Part shown: positions 26,686 to 36,156 of the stretch, in pieces
Layout: every line of letters begins with the position of its first letter
Position numbering within the stretch: position 1 is the first letter of the stretch
Origin: Bacteroidales bacterium UBA5281
GTDB taxonomy: Bacteria > Bacteroidota > Bacteroidia > Bacteroidales > Lentimicrobiaceae
Direction of reading: 5' to 3'
Length of the DNA stretch: 64,000 bases
NCBI GenBank assembly: GCA_002410555.1
Contig: DHSR01000020.1
Span: 62,001-126,000, forward strand
Program-made: the position numbers and the translations under genes
Notes under the pieces: model-generated
The model's database searches: none
Seen by the model: the letters and a program-made list of their open reading frames with translations, nothing else
What the model was told of the DNA's origin: nothing

Positions 26686-26955
26686 AACGATTGACTATAC
26701 GCAAGATTGTGTATATATCCGACTTATCTATAGCTCAATAATTTCTATTAATCCAACAGAAGTCTCTGCTAAGATAGAAAGTTTTTAAATATCCAACTTA
26801 GCCAGCATGCTTATTATTTACCCGAAAGGATTAAAAAACGCAAACCAGTGCGAATATATCCAACTCTCAGGATAGGAACGAGAAAGCCTGCCCCAAAACC
26901 ATCTAACCCATAGGAAAGGGATGGGCACTGCGTGCCAAATGAAGTCTTATTTATT
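26686..26955. repeat. Island repeat, copy 2 (about 270 bp)
   Basis: Second copy of the repeat at 24930-25200, same orientation, lying upstream of the second minus-strand gene unit. The near-identical 168-bp block is 26788-26955. The remaining gene-free sequence to 27194 shows nothing recognisable. Confidence 0.85.
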
Positions 26956-27194
26956 GGTGACAAGCTTTATTTTCAAAAATTAAGTTTAAAATCAATAGTG
27001 AATTTCAAATTATTATCTGTCTTTTTTAATCCATTCCCAGTTTCAAAAACTAAAATTAAAGGTTTCCTGAGCCATGCTTCGCAAACAGGATAAAACTGCC
27101 TGATAAATGTATATCTCTGAAAGGTGGACGGTTGAACTATTGCTCAAAGTGCACCAGAACCTTAAATAACGGTGAATTAAAAGGCTATGCTTCC

Positions 27195-29384
27195 CTATCG
27201 GATAAACAGCAATTCGCGGTATTTGGGCAGGGGCCACATTTCATTGTCTACCATCAATTCAAGCTTGTCGGCGTGATATCTTATTTGCTCGAAAAAGGCA
27301 AATACTTCATCACGGTAAGCCAATGCCTTTGCCGGGTAATCTTCAATGGTATTTGCTTGTCGCCTGGCTTCAGTCATTTGAATTACCTTATCGCGAATTT
27401 CATTGATGTGGTCTGACATTTCGCGTATCGCATCCATCTGATTTTTGGCCAGCGTGAGATAAGTCTTTCCATCAAGCACTTCTTTAAGTCCCTTTACATT
27501 GTTAATGAGTTCATTCTGGTATTTGATGGCGGTAGGAATAATGTGGTTGATGGCCAGATCGCCCATCACTCTCGATTCAATCTGGATTTTACTAATGTAG
27601 TTTTCCAGTTTCATTTCATACCGCGCATGTATTTCGCGGGAGGTAAGCACCTCGTGACTTTCAAACATTTTAATGGATGCTGGTTCAAGTAAGGACTTTA
27701 AAGCCCTGGGTGTATCGGGCAGATTGGGCAACCCCCGATGCTTTGCTTGCTCAATCCAGGCATCACTATAGCTATTGCCTTCAAAACAAATACGCCGGGA
27801 TTCCTTAAAATAGTTTTTCATAATGAAAAACAGCGCATTGTCTTTACGCATGCCTTTCGCCATCAAAGCATCCACCTCAGAACGGAAATGACGCAATTGT
27901 TCAGCTACAATAATGTTCAGAGCAATCATGGGTATGGCACAACTGGAGGAGGATCCCACAGCACGGAATTCAAACTTATTGCCTGTAAAAGCGAAAGGTG
28001 AGGTACGGTTGCGATCGGTATTATCGAGTAGTATTTCCGGTATCCGGGGTATATTCAGGTTATTCCCGTTGGTTTCGCCTGCTTTGGTAAATACTTTTTT
28101 ATCTGTTTTTAAAATTCTTTCAATGGTATCAGTAAGCTGTGTGCCGATAAATGCAGAGATAATCGCAGGCGGCGCTTCATGGGCTCCCAGTCTGAGGTCG
28201 TTACCTGCCGATGCGATATAGGCGCGCAGTACCGGTGAGTGCCTGTCGAGGGCTTTAAGAATATTGGCCAGAAAAACCAGAAAGCGTAAATTTGTTTTGG
28301 CGGAACGGCCCGGGGAAAGCAGGTTTTCGCCTGCATCATTTTGCAACGACCAGTTGTTGTGCTTGCCCGAACCATTCACTCCCGAATATGGCTTTTCGTG
28401 AAGCAAAACATTGTATCCATGACGTTTGCCTACTTTTTCGAGCAGATACATGACCAACTGATTGTGATCCACAGCCACATTCACCTCTTCGAATATGGGT
28501 GCAACTTCAAACTGATTTGGAGCAACCTCATTGTGACGGGTACGCACCGGAATGCCCAGCCGATGTGCTTCATATTCAAATTCGCGCATAAAATCCATCA
28601 CCTTTTCAGGGATTATACCAAAATAATGATCAGAAAGCTGCTGATCCTTGGCACTGGAGTGCCCAAAAAGGGTGCGACCGGTAAGCATCAGGTCAGGACG
28701 TGCATTGAACAATGCGCTGTCTACCAGAAAATATTCCTGCTCCCAACCCAGAGTGGCCGTTACGCGTTTGGTATTTTTATCGAAATATTGACATACGGCA
28801 AGTGCCTCACGATCAAGTGAAAATGATGCCTTCAGCAATGGTGTTTTATAATCGAGAGCTTCGCCGGTGTAGGAAACAAAAATGGTGGGAATACAAAGCG
28901 TCTGATCAATAATAAAGGCAGGAGAAGTGGGATCCCAGGCAGTGTAGCCCCGCGCTTCAAAGGTGTTGCGAATGCCACCACTTGGAAAGCTGGAAGCATC
29001 AGGCTCCTGCTGAATAAGTTCATTTACATTGAACGATTCCAAAGCCTTGCCATTTGGAGAGAGTTGCAGAAAAGCATCATGTTTTTCGGCCGTACTTCCC
29101 GTAAGGGGATGAAACCAATGAGAAAAATGAGTTGCTCCTTTACCTATTGCCCAGGCTTTCATTGCTGAAGCTACCTGATCGGCAACCAACCGGCTGATCT
29201 TTTCACCCGTCTCGCTGGCTTTTCTCACACTTTCAAATGCTTCACGCGACATAAATTCACGCATCTTATCATAATTGAAGGTAAGTTCTCCATAATAATC
29301 GGAAATTTTGCCTTCAATTTCAGGCATAATCCGGCGAGGGCGGGACAACGCCATTTCAATAGCCTTAAAACGAATGTTGCTCAT
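27195..29384 (-). CDS. glnN: Glutamine synthetase type III
   Basis: Makes glutamine from glutamate, ammonia and ATP. At 729 residues it fits the large type III enzyme typical of Bacteroidota. Family segments are clear: LVADQVASAMKAWAIGKGAT near the N terminus, THFSHWFHPLTG, the GSIII block FPSGGIRNTFEARGYTAWDP, HNEVAPNQFEVAPIFEE, EKPYSGVNGSGKHNNWS, and DRNRTSPFAFTGNKFEFRA at the nucleotide site. A helical C-terminal region follows (QMDAIREMSDHINEIRDKV). It is monocistronic between the island and the symporter gene. Confidence 0.97.
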   Translation of the reverse strand: MSNIRFKAIEMALSRPRRIMPEIEGKISDYYGELTFNYDKMREFMSREAFESVRKASETGEKISRLVADQVASAMKAWAIGKGATHFSHWFHPLTGSTAEKHDAFLQLSPNGKALESFNVNELIQQEPDASSFPSGGIRNTFEARGYTAWDPTSPAFIIDQTLCIPTIFVSYTGEALDYKTPLLKASFSLDREALAVCQYFDKNTKRVTATLGWEQEYFLVDSALFNARPDLMLTGRTLFGHSSAKDQQLSDHYFGIIPEKVMDFMREFEYEAHRLGIPVRTRHNEVAPNQFEVAPIFEEVNVAVDHNQLVMYLLEKVGKRHGYNVLLHEKPYSGVNGSGKHNNWSLQNDAGENLLSPGRSAKTNLRFLVFLANILKALDRHSPVLRAYIASAGNDLRLGAHEAPPAIISAFIGTQLTDTIERILKTDKKVFTKAGETNGNNLNIPRIPEILLDNTDRNRTSPFAFTGNKFEFRAVGSSSSCAIPMIALNIIVAEQLRHFRSEVDALMAKGMRKDNALFFIMKNYFKESRRICFEGNSYSDAWIEQAKHRGLPNLPDTPRALKSLLEPASIKMFESHEVLTSREIHARYEMKLENYISKIQIESRVMGDLAINHIIPTAIKYQNELINNVKGLKEVLDGKTYLTLAKNQMDAIREMSDHINEIRDKVIQMTEARRQANTIEDYPAKALAYRDEVFAFFEQIRYHADKLELMVDNEMWPLPKYRELLFIR

Positions 29385-29465
29385 GGTTTTGATTGGTTGA
29401 AAACAGAGATAACAAACATCATTTTAGATGAATTGTTTATTTTATTAAAATATGCTACTTTTAAG

Positions 29466-30938
29466 TTACACATTAATGCTGTCTCCTTGTTTTTTACGCC
29501 GCGAAACAAGCAAAACACCCAAAAAAACAATAAATCCATTTAATAACAGCAATTCGAAGCCAAATTTATAACCATTTAACAACTGCTCTGAATATTCATT
29601 TATGAAATAACAAATAATTGGGGATGCTATGGCAATGAATGGTATTATGCGATCATTGGCGATGCGTTTGGTGAGCAGACCGAAGGCAAAAAGTCCCAAT
29701 AAGGGGCCATAAGTATAACCGGCAATGGTAAACAGTTTATTAATTACAGATTCATCACTAATGGCCCTGAAAAATATAATGAGTCCGGTAAGAAAGAGCG
29801 CAAATCCTATATGAACAGCCATACGGGTTTTTACACGCTGCTGTTCACTTAAAAGAGAGTTCTCGTTTAGTCCTAAAATATCAATGCTGAATGAAGTGGT
29901 GAGTGCAGTAAGCGATCCATCGGCACTGGAATAGGCTGCTGCCACCAATCCTATCAGAAAAACGATGCCCATAAAAGTCCCATGATACTTAAGGGCGATC
30001 AGGGGAAAGAGATCATCGGTACGTTCAGGAATAGCAATACCCATCTGCTCTGCATATATATACAACATAGCACCAAGGCTTAAAAACAGCAGGTTGACCG
30101 GGATTAAAGACCAGCTCATCAGATAGATGTTTTTTTTGGCATCCTTCAGGTTACGGCAGGTCAGGTTTTTCTGCATCATATCCTGATCCAGTCCGGTCAT
30201 AACTATGGCAATAAAGGCTCCACTCACAAATTGCTTCAAAAAATGCCGCTTTTCATTGATTTCGGTAAAGAACATTTTTGAATACTGACTGGATTCTATT
30301 TCCCGGATCATTCCGGTGAAACTCAGTCCCAGCTCCCTCGAAATCATTATTGAAGAAACCACCACTGCAGCCAGCATAAAAGTAGTTTGTAAAGTATCTG
30401 TCCAGACTATTGTTTTGATGCCACCGCGGAAAGTATACAACAAAATCAGGCTCATAAAAATACCCACATTCAATATAAAAGGTAAATTCCAGGCATCAAA
30501 AACAAATATCTGAAGCACATTTACCACGAGGAAGACCCGGAAAGAAGAACCAATACTGCGAGATAAAATAAAAAAAGAAGCTCCGGTCTTATAGGTTCGG
30601 TTTCCAAAGCGCTGCCTGAGGTAGGTGTAAATTGAGGTGAGATTGCGTCCGTAATATACCGGTAGCAGGACGCCGGCAATAAATGCATAGCCCAGCAGAT
30701 AGCCCAGTACAAGAACCATATATGAAAATGCACTGTTTCCCACTTCACCTGGAATGGAAATAAAAGTAACTCCCGAAAGGGAAGCTCCGATCATGCCATA
30801 AGCTACTACATACCAGGGAGAATTGCGGTTACCGGTAAAATAGGTAGCATTGTTCGATTTGCGGCCAGTAACTCCGGCGATGATAAAAAGCAATATTGAG
30901 TAGGCCAGAAATACGCCCAGAATAATTACGGGAGGCAC
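29466..30938 (-). CDS. Sodium:solute symporter (SSS family)
   Basis: Inner-membrane sodium-coupled transporter, 490 residues with about 13 hydrophobic segments. SSS features: TYFTGNRNSPWYVVAYGMIG, a Ser/Thr-rich first repeat ASLSGVTFISIPG, and the signature-like FLIGLVAAAYSSADGSLTAL. The substrate cannot be read from the sequence. The gene lies 11 bp downstream of gmhB, at the distal end of the heptose genes, so it probably shares their transcript, though a role in heptose supply is not implied by the family. Confidence 0.9.
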   Translation of the reverse strand: MPPVIILGVFLAYSILLFIIAGVTGRKSNNATYFTGNRNSPWYVVAYGMIGASLSGVTFISIPGEVGNSAFSYMVLVLGYLLGYAFIAGVLLPVYYGRNLTSIYTYLRQRFGNRTYKTGASFFILSRSIGSSFRVFLVVNVLQIFVFDAWNLPFILNVGIFMSLILLYTFRGGIKTIVWTDTLQTTFMLAAVVVSSIMISRELGLSFTGMIREIESSQYSKMFFTEINEKRHFLKQFVSGAFIAIVMTGLDQDMMQKNLTCRNLKDAKKNIYLMSWSLIPVNLLFLSLGAMLYIYAEQMGIAIPERTDDLFPLIALKYHGTFMGIVFLIGLVAAAYSSADGSLTALTTSFSIDILGLNENSLLSEQQRVKTRMAVHIGFALFLTGLIIFFRAISDESVINKLFTIAGYTYGPLLGLFAFGLLTKRIANDRIIPFIAIASPIICYFINEYSEQLLNGYKFGFELLLLNGFIVFLGVLLVSRRKKQGDSINV

Positions 30939-30949
30939 GAAGTCAGCAG

Positions 30950-31513
30950 TTAGGGTTGGTTTTTAATGTCGCGTGCAAAGGTAATTAAATCATCATAGCG
31001 CCAGTCGACCTGATGTAATCCATTAAAATGAGCAGGAAAGTTTCCAATAAAAACCGTTTTCATTCCCAGACGTTTACCAAAAAGCATGTCTCCCGGTGAA
31101 TCTCCAACCATAATGGATTTCTTAAAACTGATTTCGGGGTAATCTTTTTTGGCCATTAAGCCCATGCCTACATTTGGTTTGCGGCTATGGTGATTCTCTT
31201 TTTCCAGGTGGGGCGAATGGTAAATGGCATCAATGCGTCCGCCGGATGATAGTATCTCAGAAAGCATTTTTTTATGCAGGTCATCCAGATCAGATGAACT
31301 CATCAACCCTTTGCCCACCCCCTGCTGATTGGTGACCATTACAATGCGGCCAAAAATACTGGCAAATACAGGGAGCGCTTCAAGTACACCATTGGCAAAC
31401 ACAAACTGAGCCCAGGAGCGCACATAATCGCCCGGCAGTTTCTGGTTTATCACGCCATCCCGGTCGAGGAAGAGTGACCAGGTTTTATCAATATTTAAAC
31501 CGGAGAAATTCAT
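30950..31513 (-). CDS. gmhB: D-glycero-D-manno-heptose 1,7-bisphosphate 7-phosphatase
   Basis: HAD-family phosphatase of 187 residues that removes the 7-phosphate of heptose bisphosphate. The catalytic DxD is D17 and D19 in LFLDRDGVINQ. MVTNQQGVGKG is motif II, a metal/Cys-region equivalent follows the IYHSPH stretch, and GDSPGDMLFG is the C-terminal acidic motif. The ATG at 31513 is chosen because it places the DxD near the N terminus; the longer open frame overlaps hddC. It overlaps the end of hddC by 26 bp, supporting one operon. Confidence 0.9.
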   Translation of the reverse strand: MNFSGLNIDKTWSLFLDRDGVINQKLPGDYVRSWAQFVFANGVLEALPVFASIFGRIVMVTNQQGVGKGLMSSSDLDDLHKKMLSEILSSGGRIDAIYHSPHLEKENHHSRKPNVGMGLMAKKDYPEISFKKSIMVGDSPGDMLFGKRLGMKTVFIGNFPAHFNGLHQVDWRYDDLITFARDIKNQP

Positions 31514-32204
31514 GCTGTGCGCGTTTGTAATCTTCAGGAATGCCAATATCGAGGAAGTAGGCATCGAATGCCTGCCCATAGAGTTGCTCTTTTTTGACCA
31601 GTTCAGGAAAAAGGTCTTTTTCTGCAGAAAAAATTTCAGGCAGATTAAGCTTTTTAAAAAAGCGGGAGGCAAACAGATAAATACCACCATTAATGAGGCT
31701 TTCACCACTTTGAGCCAGCTTTTCAGCAAAAGAAGTAATCACCCCTACTCTATTCATTTTAACCGTTCCATATCTGCTGGCATCACTTACTTTGCGAAGG
31801 GCCACTGAAACAGGTGCCAGTTCCTCCACATGCTTCTGGAAAAACTTATCCAGGTCGATATTAAACATGGTATCGCCGTTCATTACCATAAAATGAGGGG
31901 TTTGCACCCGTGAAAATGCAAATTTAATGGCCCCACCTGTACCCATGGGCTGGGGTTCGGCAGCGTATTCCAGTTCAAGTTCTTTATAGCTGTCACCAAA
32001 AAAAGTTTCAATGACCTGTCCAAGGTATCCTGTTGAAAAAATAACGCGTTTAAAACCCAGGCTATGGATAAAATCGAGCTGGTATTCCAGAAACGGCTTG
32101 TTGTTTATGGGCGCCATGGGTTTGGGCAGGTCGGGCACCGCTTCACGAAGTCTGGAACCGCTGCCACCGGCTAAAATGATAATATCTGGCAATGACATGA
32201 ACAT
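31488..32204 (-). CDS. hddC: D-glycero-alpha-D-manno-heptose 1-phosphate guanylyltransferase
   Basis: Nucleotidyltransferase of 238 residues. It would activate heptose 1-phosphate with GTP to GDP-heptose. Signature LAGGSGSRLREAVPDLPKPM and the metal-binding MNGDTMFNID are present. The assignment to heptose rests on its position between gmhA and gmhB with hddA upstream. Its ATG overlaps the gmhA stop by one base (TAATG), and its end overlaps gmhB. A second ATG 6 bp downstream is an alternative start. Confidence 0.88.
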   Translation of the reverse strand: MFMSLPDIIILAGGSGSRLREAVPDLPKPMAPINNKPFLEYQLDFIHSLGFKRVIFSTGYLGQVIETFFGDSYKELELEYAAEPQPMGTGGAIKFAFSRVQTPHFMVMNGDTMFNIDLDKFFQKHVEELAPVSVALRKVSDASRYGTVKMNRVGVITSFAEKLAQSGESLINGGIYLFASRFFKKLNLPEIFSAEKDLFPELVKKEQLYGQAFDAYFLDIGIPEDYKRAQHEFLRFKY

Positions 32205-32782
32205 TATCGGGGAAATAATTCTGATTCAACAAGTTCACAAATGATGTGTCCAAGCGTAATGTGTGATTCCTGAATGCGCGGAGTATCGCCTGAGGGGATA
32301 TTGAGCAGCAAATCACACAAGGGATTTAAATTACCACCCGACTTTCCGGTCATACCCACGACGATAAGGCCTATTTCACGTGCGGCAGTGGCGGCTTTCA
32401 GTATGTTGGGCGAATTTCCGGAGGTAGATAAAGCCACCAACACATCACCCGGCTTACCAGCTGCGAAGATCATTCGGGCATACACATCATCAAAGGAATA
32501 ATCATTTCCCACAGCCGTTAAAAAGCTGGTATTCACATGTAATGCTTCGGCATTGAGCGGAGCGCGGTCATAATAAAATCTACCTGACAACTCTGCCGCC
32601 AGGTGCTGCGCATCAGCGGCACTTCCGCCATTCCCGCATAAAAGGACTTTCCCCCCGTTGCGATAGCAGTTAACGATAGCATCGATTACTTTACGGGTAG
32701 TAGCCAGCAGATTTTCATCGGCAAGAACCAGTGCCTTAACTGCGATGGACGATTGAATAATTTCCTTGATTCTTGTATACAT
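32204..32782 (-). CDS. gmhA: Sedoheptulose 7-phosphate isomerase
   Basis: Converts sedoheptulose 7-phosphate to D-glycero-D-manno-heptose 7-phosphate. The 192-residue SIS-domain protein has the diagnostic GKVLLCGNGGSAADAQHLAA, EALHVNTSFLTAVGNDYSFD and LSTSGNSPNILKAA segments. The ATG at 32782 is preferred because a TATTTTTG promoter box lies 16 bp upstream inside the longer open frame. It sits between hddA (61-bp gap) and hddC (1-bp overlap). Confidence 0.93.
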   Translation of the reverse strand: MYTRIKEIIQSSIAVKALVLADENLLATTRKVIDAIVNCYRNGGKVLLCGNGGSAADAQHLAAELSGRFYYDRAPLNAEALHVNTSFLTAVGNDYSFDDVYARMIFAAGKPGDVLVALSTSGNSPNILKAATAAREIGLIVVGMTGKSGGNLNPLCDLLLNIPSGDTPRIQESHITLGHIICELVESELFPR

Positions 32783-32798
32783 ATTTATAGCTTTGCGG

Positions 32799-32806
32799 CA
32801 AAAATA
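32799..32806 (-). promoter_or_regulatory. Possible internal promoter -7 box before gmhA
   Basis: Minus strand TATTTTTG, an exact TAnnTTTG match in the hddA-gmhA gap. No good -33 element is seen, so it may be secondary to the operon promoter. Confidence 0.4.
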
Positions 32807-32843
32807 AGCAAAACAGCAATAGGAATTATGCCTATAACTATGC

Positions 32844-33872
32844 TTAAATACTCCAGGTAGTGAGTCCGAATGAAGTGAAATCGTATCTTTTGGCTTCTCC
32901 GCCAAATTTCTTCAGTGCATGGATCACTGAATTGCGGGTTTCACCGGGACAATAAAAGATCATAAAACCACCGCCACCGGCTCCACTGATCTTACCGCCC
33001 GAAGCTCCGGCTTTTCGCACTGTATCATATATGTCATCAATCAGTGGGTTTGTAATGCCATCGGCCATTCGTTTTTTGTTCCTCCATCCAAAGTCAAGGA
33101 TTTCGCCAATGCTGTCAAGTTCCCCTTTAAGCAAAGCCTCTTTCATCATTACTGCCTGATCCTTAAGCTGATGCATGGCTTCAATAGACCGTTGATTTTT
33201 ATTAATAACATTGGTAGCCTGGGTTTCAATAATGGTTGAGGAATAGCGGCTGGTCTGAGTGTAGTAAAGTACCAGATTATGTGCCAGTTCATTGAGATAA
33301 ATATCCTTTATTCTCAAAGGATTAACAATTACTTTGTTATTGGCTGAAAATTCCATAAAATTAACTCCGCCAAAAGTAGCGGCATATTGATCCTGTTTGC
33401 CTCCGGCCATTCCCAGATCGACGCGTTCAATATCATAAGCCAGTTGAGCAAGATCATACTCTCCCAATGGAAGTTTAAGCCATTCAGCGAAAGCGCCCAA
33501 AATGGCCACCACCAGCGTAGATGAAGTGCCCAGCCCCGACCCGGGCAGGGCATCCACGTAAGTGGTAAGGGTAAAAGCCAACGGTTTATGGATGAAATCA
33601 CGGATAACCCGGTTATAAACACCACGGTGAAGATCCAGATTTCCATCAATGGGCAGGCTCTGTGTTAAATCAAATTCAAAAAACTCGTTTTTATCCGTAG
33701 AATGCAATACTATTTTATTGTCATTTCTGGGTTCAATGCTGGCATAAGCGTAAAGGCTGATGGTAGCATTCAGGATGGCTCCGCCATATATGTCTGAATA
33801 GGGGGCAACGTCGGTACCGCCACCGGCCAAACCCAGACGAAGCGGAGCTTTTGATCTGTATAACATACGCAA
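32844..33872 (-). CDS. hddA: D-glycero-alpha-D-manno-heptose 7-phosphate kinase (GHMP family)
   Basis: Phosphorylates heptose 7-phosphate at C1 to the bisphosphate. The 342-residue GHMP kinase has motif 1 APLRLGLAGGGTDVAPYSD, motif 2 LPGSGLGTSSTL and motif 3 KISGAGGGGFMIFY. It is the first gene of the order hddA-gmhA-hddC-gmhB, which is complete for GDP-D-glycero-alpha-D-manno-heptose, the donor for heptose in surface glycans. A promoter -7 box lies about 80 bp upstream. Confidence 0.93.
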   Translation of the reverse strand: MRMLYRSKAPLRLGLAGGGTDVAPYSDIYGGAILNATISLYAYASIEPRNDNKIVLHSTDKNEFFEFDLTQSLPIDGNLDLHRGVYNRVIRDFIHKPLAFTLTTYVDALPGSGLGTSSTLVVAILGAFAEWLKLPLGEYDLAQLAYDIERVDLGMAGGKQDQYAATFGGVNFMEFSANNKVIVNPLRIKDIYLNELAHNLVLYYTQTSRYSSTIIETQATNVINKNQRSIEAMHQLKDQAVMMKEALLKGELDSIGEILDFGWRNKKRMADGITNPLIDDIYDTVRKAGASGGKISGAGGGGFMIFYCPGETRNSVIHALKKFGGEAKRYDFTSFGLTTWSI

Positions 33873-33950
33873 CTCTTTTTTTTACTACAATCCAACGGTT
33901 TAAGCACTTAATTGTTGCTTATATGCGCTGATAGCAATGTTGTTCATCAG

Positions 33951-33958
33951 CAAAGATA
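33951..33958 (-). promoter_or_regulatory. Promoter -7 box for the heptose operon
   Basis: Minus strand TATCTTTG, exact TAnnTTTG. It would give a leader of about 70 bases before hddA. Confidence 0.5.
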
Positions 33959-34047
33959 ATTGATAATACATCTTAACCGGGGATAAAAACCATTTAACGA
34001 CCTCTTTATCAACCTAAAAACGACTATTGCCCTAAAACCCAATGTCT

Positions 34048-35184
34048 TCATAAGCCAAACATCGATGTTAAGTTATCAAGGAAATATTTCCAGGAATACT
34101 TTTCTTTTAATTTAGAAACATTGTTTGAAAACTGTTCTTCTTTTTTCTCTTTATAAAAAGAAACAATGGATTCGGCCACAGCTTTACTCTCGGGTTCAGC
34201 CACATAGCCTGCCACGCCATCCGGCACGAATTCACCCAGGCCACCCACATTGGTGATGATCATTGGTTTGTTAAAATGGTAAGCAATTTGTGTAACTCCG
34301 CTTTGAGTAGCACTTTTATAAGGTTGTACGACCACATCGCAGGCACTAAAATAAGCACCTACTTCACTATCGGGGATAAAGTCGTTCGACATTATGACAA
34401 TGTCTTCTATACCCAATTTCATTATTTGTTCAAAATAGGGGGATGAATCCGTATAAAACTCACCCGCCACCAGCAACTTGATATTGAGCGCCCTAATTTC
34501 AGGCCGCGCCATGGCTTCAAGGAGTATATCCAATCCCTTATAATCCCTTATAAATCCAAAAAAAAGCAGATAGTTAAATTCAGGATCAAGCTTTAAGCGG
34601 TGCCGGGCTACTGTTTTTTCCAGGGGAGCTCCAAAATTATCATAAATCGGATGCGGACTAAACACCCTGGGCTTGTTAACATCAAACAGTGCAATATCGT
34701 CCATTACCTTTCTTGACATGGCAACAAATCCATCAATGCTGTTGCTGAAATATTGTGCAAGGATGCGATCACCGGGACGTTTTTCGTGGGGAATTATATT
34801 ATCAATAATGGTAACCACTTTGGTTGTTCTATTGGTTCTGGCTATGCGGGCAATGGTTCCCAGACAGGGCGCCATAAAAGGTATCCAGAATTTTACAACC
34901 ATCAGATCAGGCTTCATTTTCCTGAGAATCATTCCCACCCTGATCCAGTTGAAAGGATTGATTGAATTAATGATTACCCGGATAGGAACATTACCCGAAT
35001 AACTTTCTGTAGAAAGCTGGGTTTTACCAGGAAACAATAATTTGGGATATTGCAATGAGAAGGTATAAATTTCAGTACTCCAGCCTTCATTGGCGAATTC
35101 GAGCGCCAACCTTTCATTAAAGTTGGCCAGCCCTCCCCTCAATGGATGAGCGGAACCAATAATAACTACCTTATGTTTTGTCAT
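34048..35184 (-). CDS. Glycosyltransferase, GT4 family
   Basis: A 378-residue GT-B glycosyltransferase. The N-terminal domain starts GSAHPLRGGLANFNERLA (the gly-rich donor loop). The C-terminal domain has FFGFIRDYKGLDILLEA and the E-x7-E-like region SATQSGVTQIAYHFNKP. It would use a nucleotide-sugar donor to extend a surface glycan; donor and acceptor are not readable. It is 14 bp downstream of the GT2 gene, with the heptose genes next on the same strand. Confidence 0.88.
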   Translation of the reverse strand: MTKHKVVIIGSAHPLRGGLANFNERLALEFANEGWSTEIYTFSLQYPKLLFPGKTQLSTESYSGNVPIRVIINSINPFNWIRVGMILRKMKPDLMVVKFWIPFMAPCLGTIARIARTNRTTKVVTIIDNIIPHEKRPGDRILAQYFSNSIDGFVAMSRKVMDDIALFDVNKPRVFSPHPIYDNFGAPLEKTVARHRLKLDPEFNYLLFFGFIRDYKGLDILLEAMARPEIRALNIKLLVAGEFYTDSSPYFEQIMKLGIEDIVIMSNDFIPDSEVGAYFSACDVVVQPYKSATQSGVTQIAYHFNKPMIITNVGGLGEFVPDGVAGYVAEPESKAVAESIVSFYKEKKEEQFSNNVSKLKEKYSWKYFLDNLTSMFGL

Positions 35185-35198
35185 CTGTCGCTGTTTGA

Positions 35199-36134
35199 CT
35201 AAATTATCTCTTCCACCAGGTAATGGTTTCTGTCGCTGGAACTCCGGCTTATCAGTTCCCCCAGGAAACCGGCCAGAAACAACTGTGTTCCCAGCACCAT
35301 AGCCAATAAGCCAAAATAAAATAACGGCCGGTCGGTCATTTTATATCCAGCCATGAAAATTTTGGCATATGCCAGATATGCTGCAACAACAAATCCGAAT
35401 AAAAACAAAACACTTCCCAGTGCACCAAACAAATGCATGGGTTTTTTGCCAAATCTTGACACAAACATTATGGAAATCAGATCCAGAAAACCATTGATGA
35501 ACCTTTCCCAGCCAAATTTGGTTACTCCATACTTGCGTTTTTGGTGTTCTACTACCTTCTCCCCTATTTTATTGAAACCAGCCCATTTGGCAATTACCGG
35601 GATATAACGGTGCATCTCGCCATATACCTCAATGGATTTGACTACTTCACGGCGATAGGATTTTAGGCCGCAATTCATATCGTGAAGTTTAATTCCGGAA
35701 ATCTTGCGGGTAGTGGCATTATATAATTTAGAAGGCAGATTTTTGGTCACTTTTGAGTCATGCCTCTTTTTCTTCCAGCCGGACACCAAATCGTAGCCAT
35801 CTTCAACAATCATGCGATAAAGTCCGGGAATTTCATCGGGGCTATCCTGAAGGTCAGCATCCATAGTAATGACAACATTGCCCGAAGCGAGTTCAAAACC
35901 TTTATTCAAAGCAGCAGATTTGCCATAATTGCGTCTGAATTTGACGCCTTTTACACAGGCATGTTCAGCTTTCAACCTGTTGATGACACCCCAGGAACCA
36001 TCATTACTACCATCATCAACAAAAATAACTTCATAGGTATACTTATGGGTCTTCATTACCTTATTGATCCATTGCAAAAGCTCAGGTAAAGACTCTTCCT
36101 CATTATAAAGGGGAATAACTACAGAAATATCCAT
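35199..36134 (-). CDS. Glycosyltransferase, GT2 family (polyprenyl-phosphate type) with C-terminal membrane anchor
   Basis: A 311-residue inner-membrane enzyme. The GT-A domain has VVIPLYNEEESLPEL, VIFVDDGSNDGS and the DxD-type MDADLQDSPDE. Two C-terminal hydrophobic segments (about 230-255 and 265-295) match the dolichyl/undecaprenyl-phosphate sugar transferases (DPM1, GtrB, ArnC group). It probably loads a sugar onto undecaprenyl phosphate. It lies between DUF4199 (22-bp gap) and the GT4 gene (14-bp gap). Confidence 0.9.
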   Translation of the reverse strand: MDISVVIPLYNEEESLPELLQWINKVMKTHKYTYEVIFVDDGSNDGSWGVINRLKAEHACVKGVKFRRNYGKSAALNKGFELASGNVVITMDADLQDSPDEIPGLYRMIVEDGYDLVSGWKKKRHDSKVTKNLPSKLYNATTRKISGIKLHDMNCGLKSYRREVVKSIEVYGEMHRYIPVIAKWAGFNKIGEKVVEHQKRKYGVTKFGWERFINGFLDLISIMFVSRFGKKPMHLFGALGSVLFLFGFVVAAYLAYAKIFMAGYKMTDRPLFYFGLLAMVLGTQLFLAGFLGELISRSSSDRNHYLVEEII

Positions 36135-36156
36135 AATTTAAAGTTGGAGCCCATGT

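Noticed and set aside
26686..26955. Island repeat as an insertion sequence
   Set aside because: No transposase frame, terminal inverted repeats or target duplication can be seen in either copy.
27043..27237. Minus-strand 64-aa frame downstream of glnN
   Set aside because: Overlaps the glnN end, has no protein-like pattern or promoter, and is not coupled to any gene.
28341..28820. 159-aa plus-strand frame opposite glnN
   Set aside because: Fully antisense to conserved glnN motifs; composition is that of a shadow frame.
31514..31729. N-terminal extension of gmhB
   Set aside because: It overlaps hddC out of frame and reads as a shadow; the HAD DxD motif needs the start at 31513.
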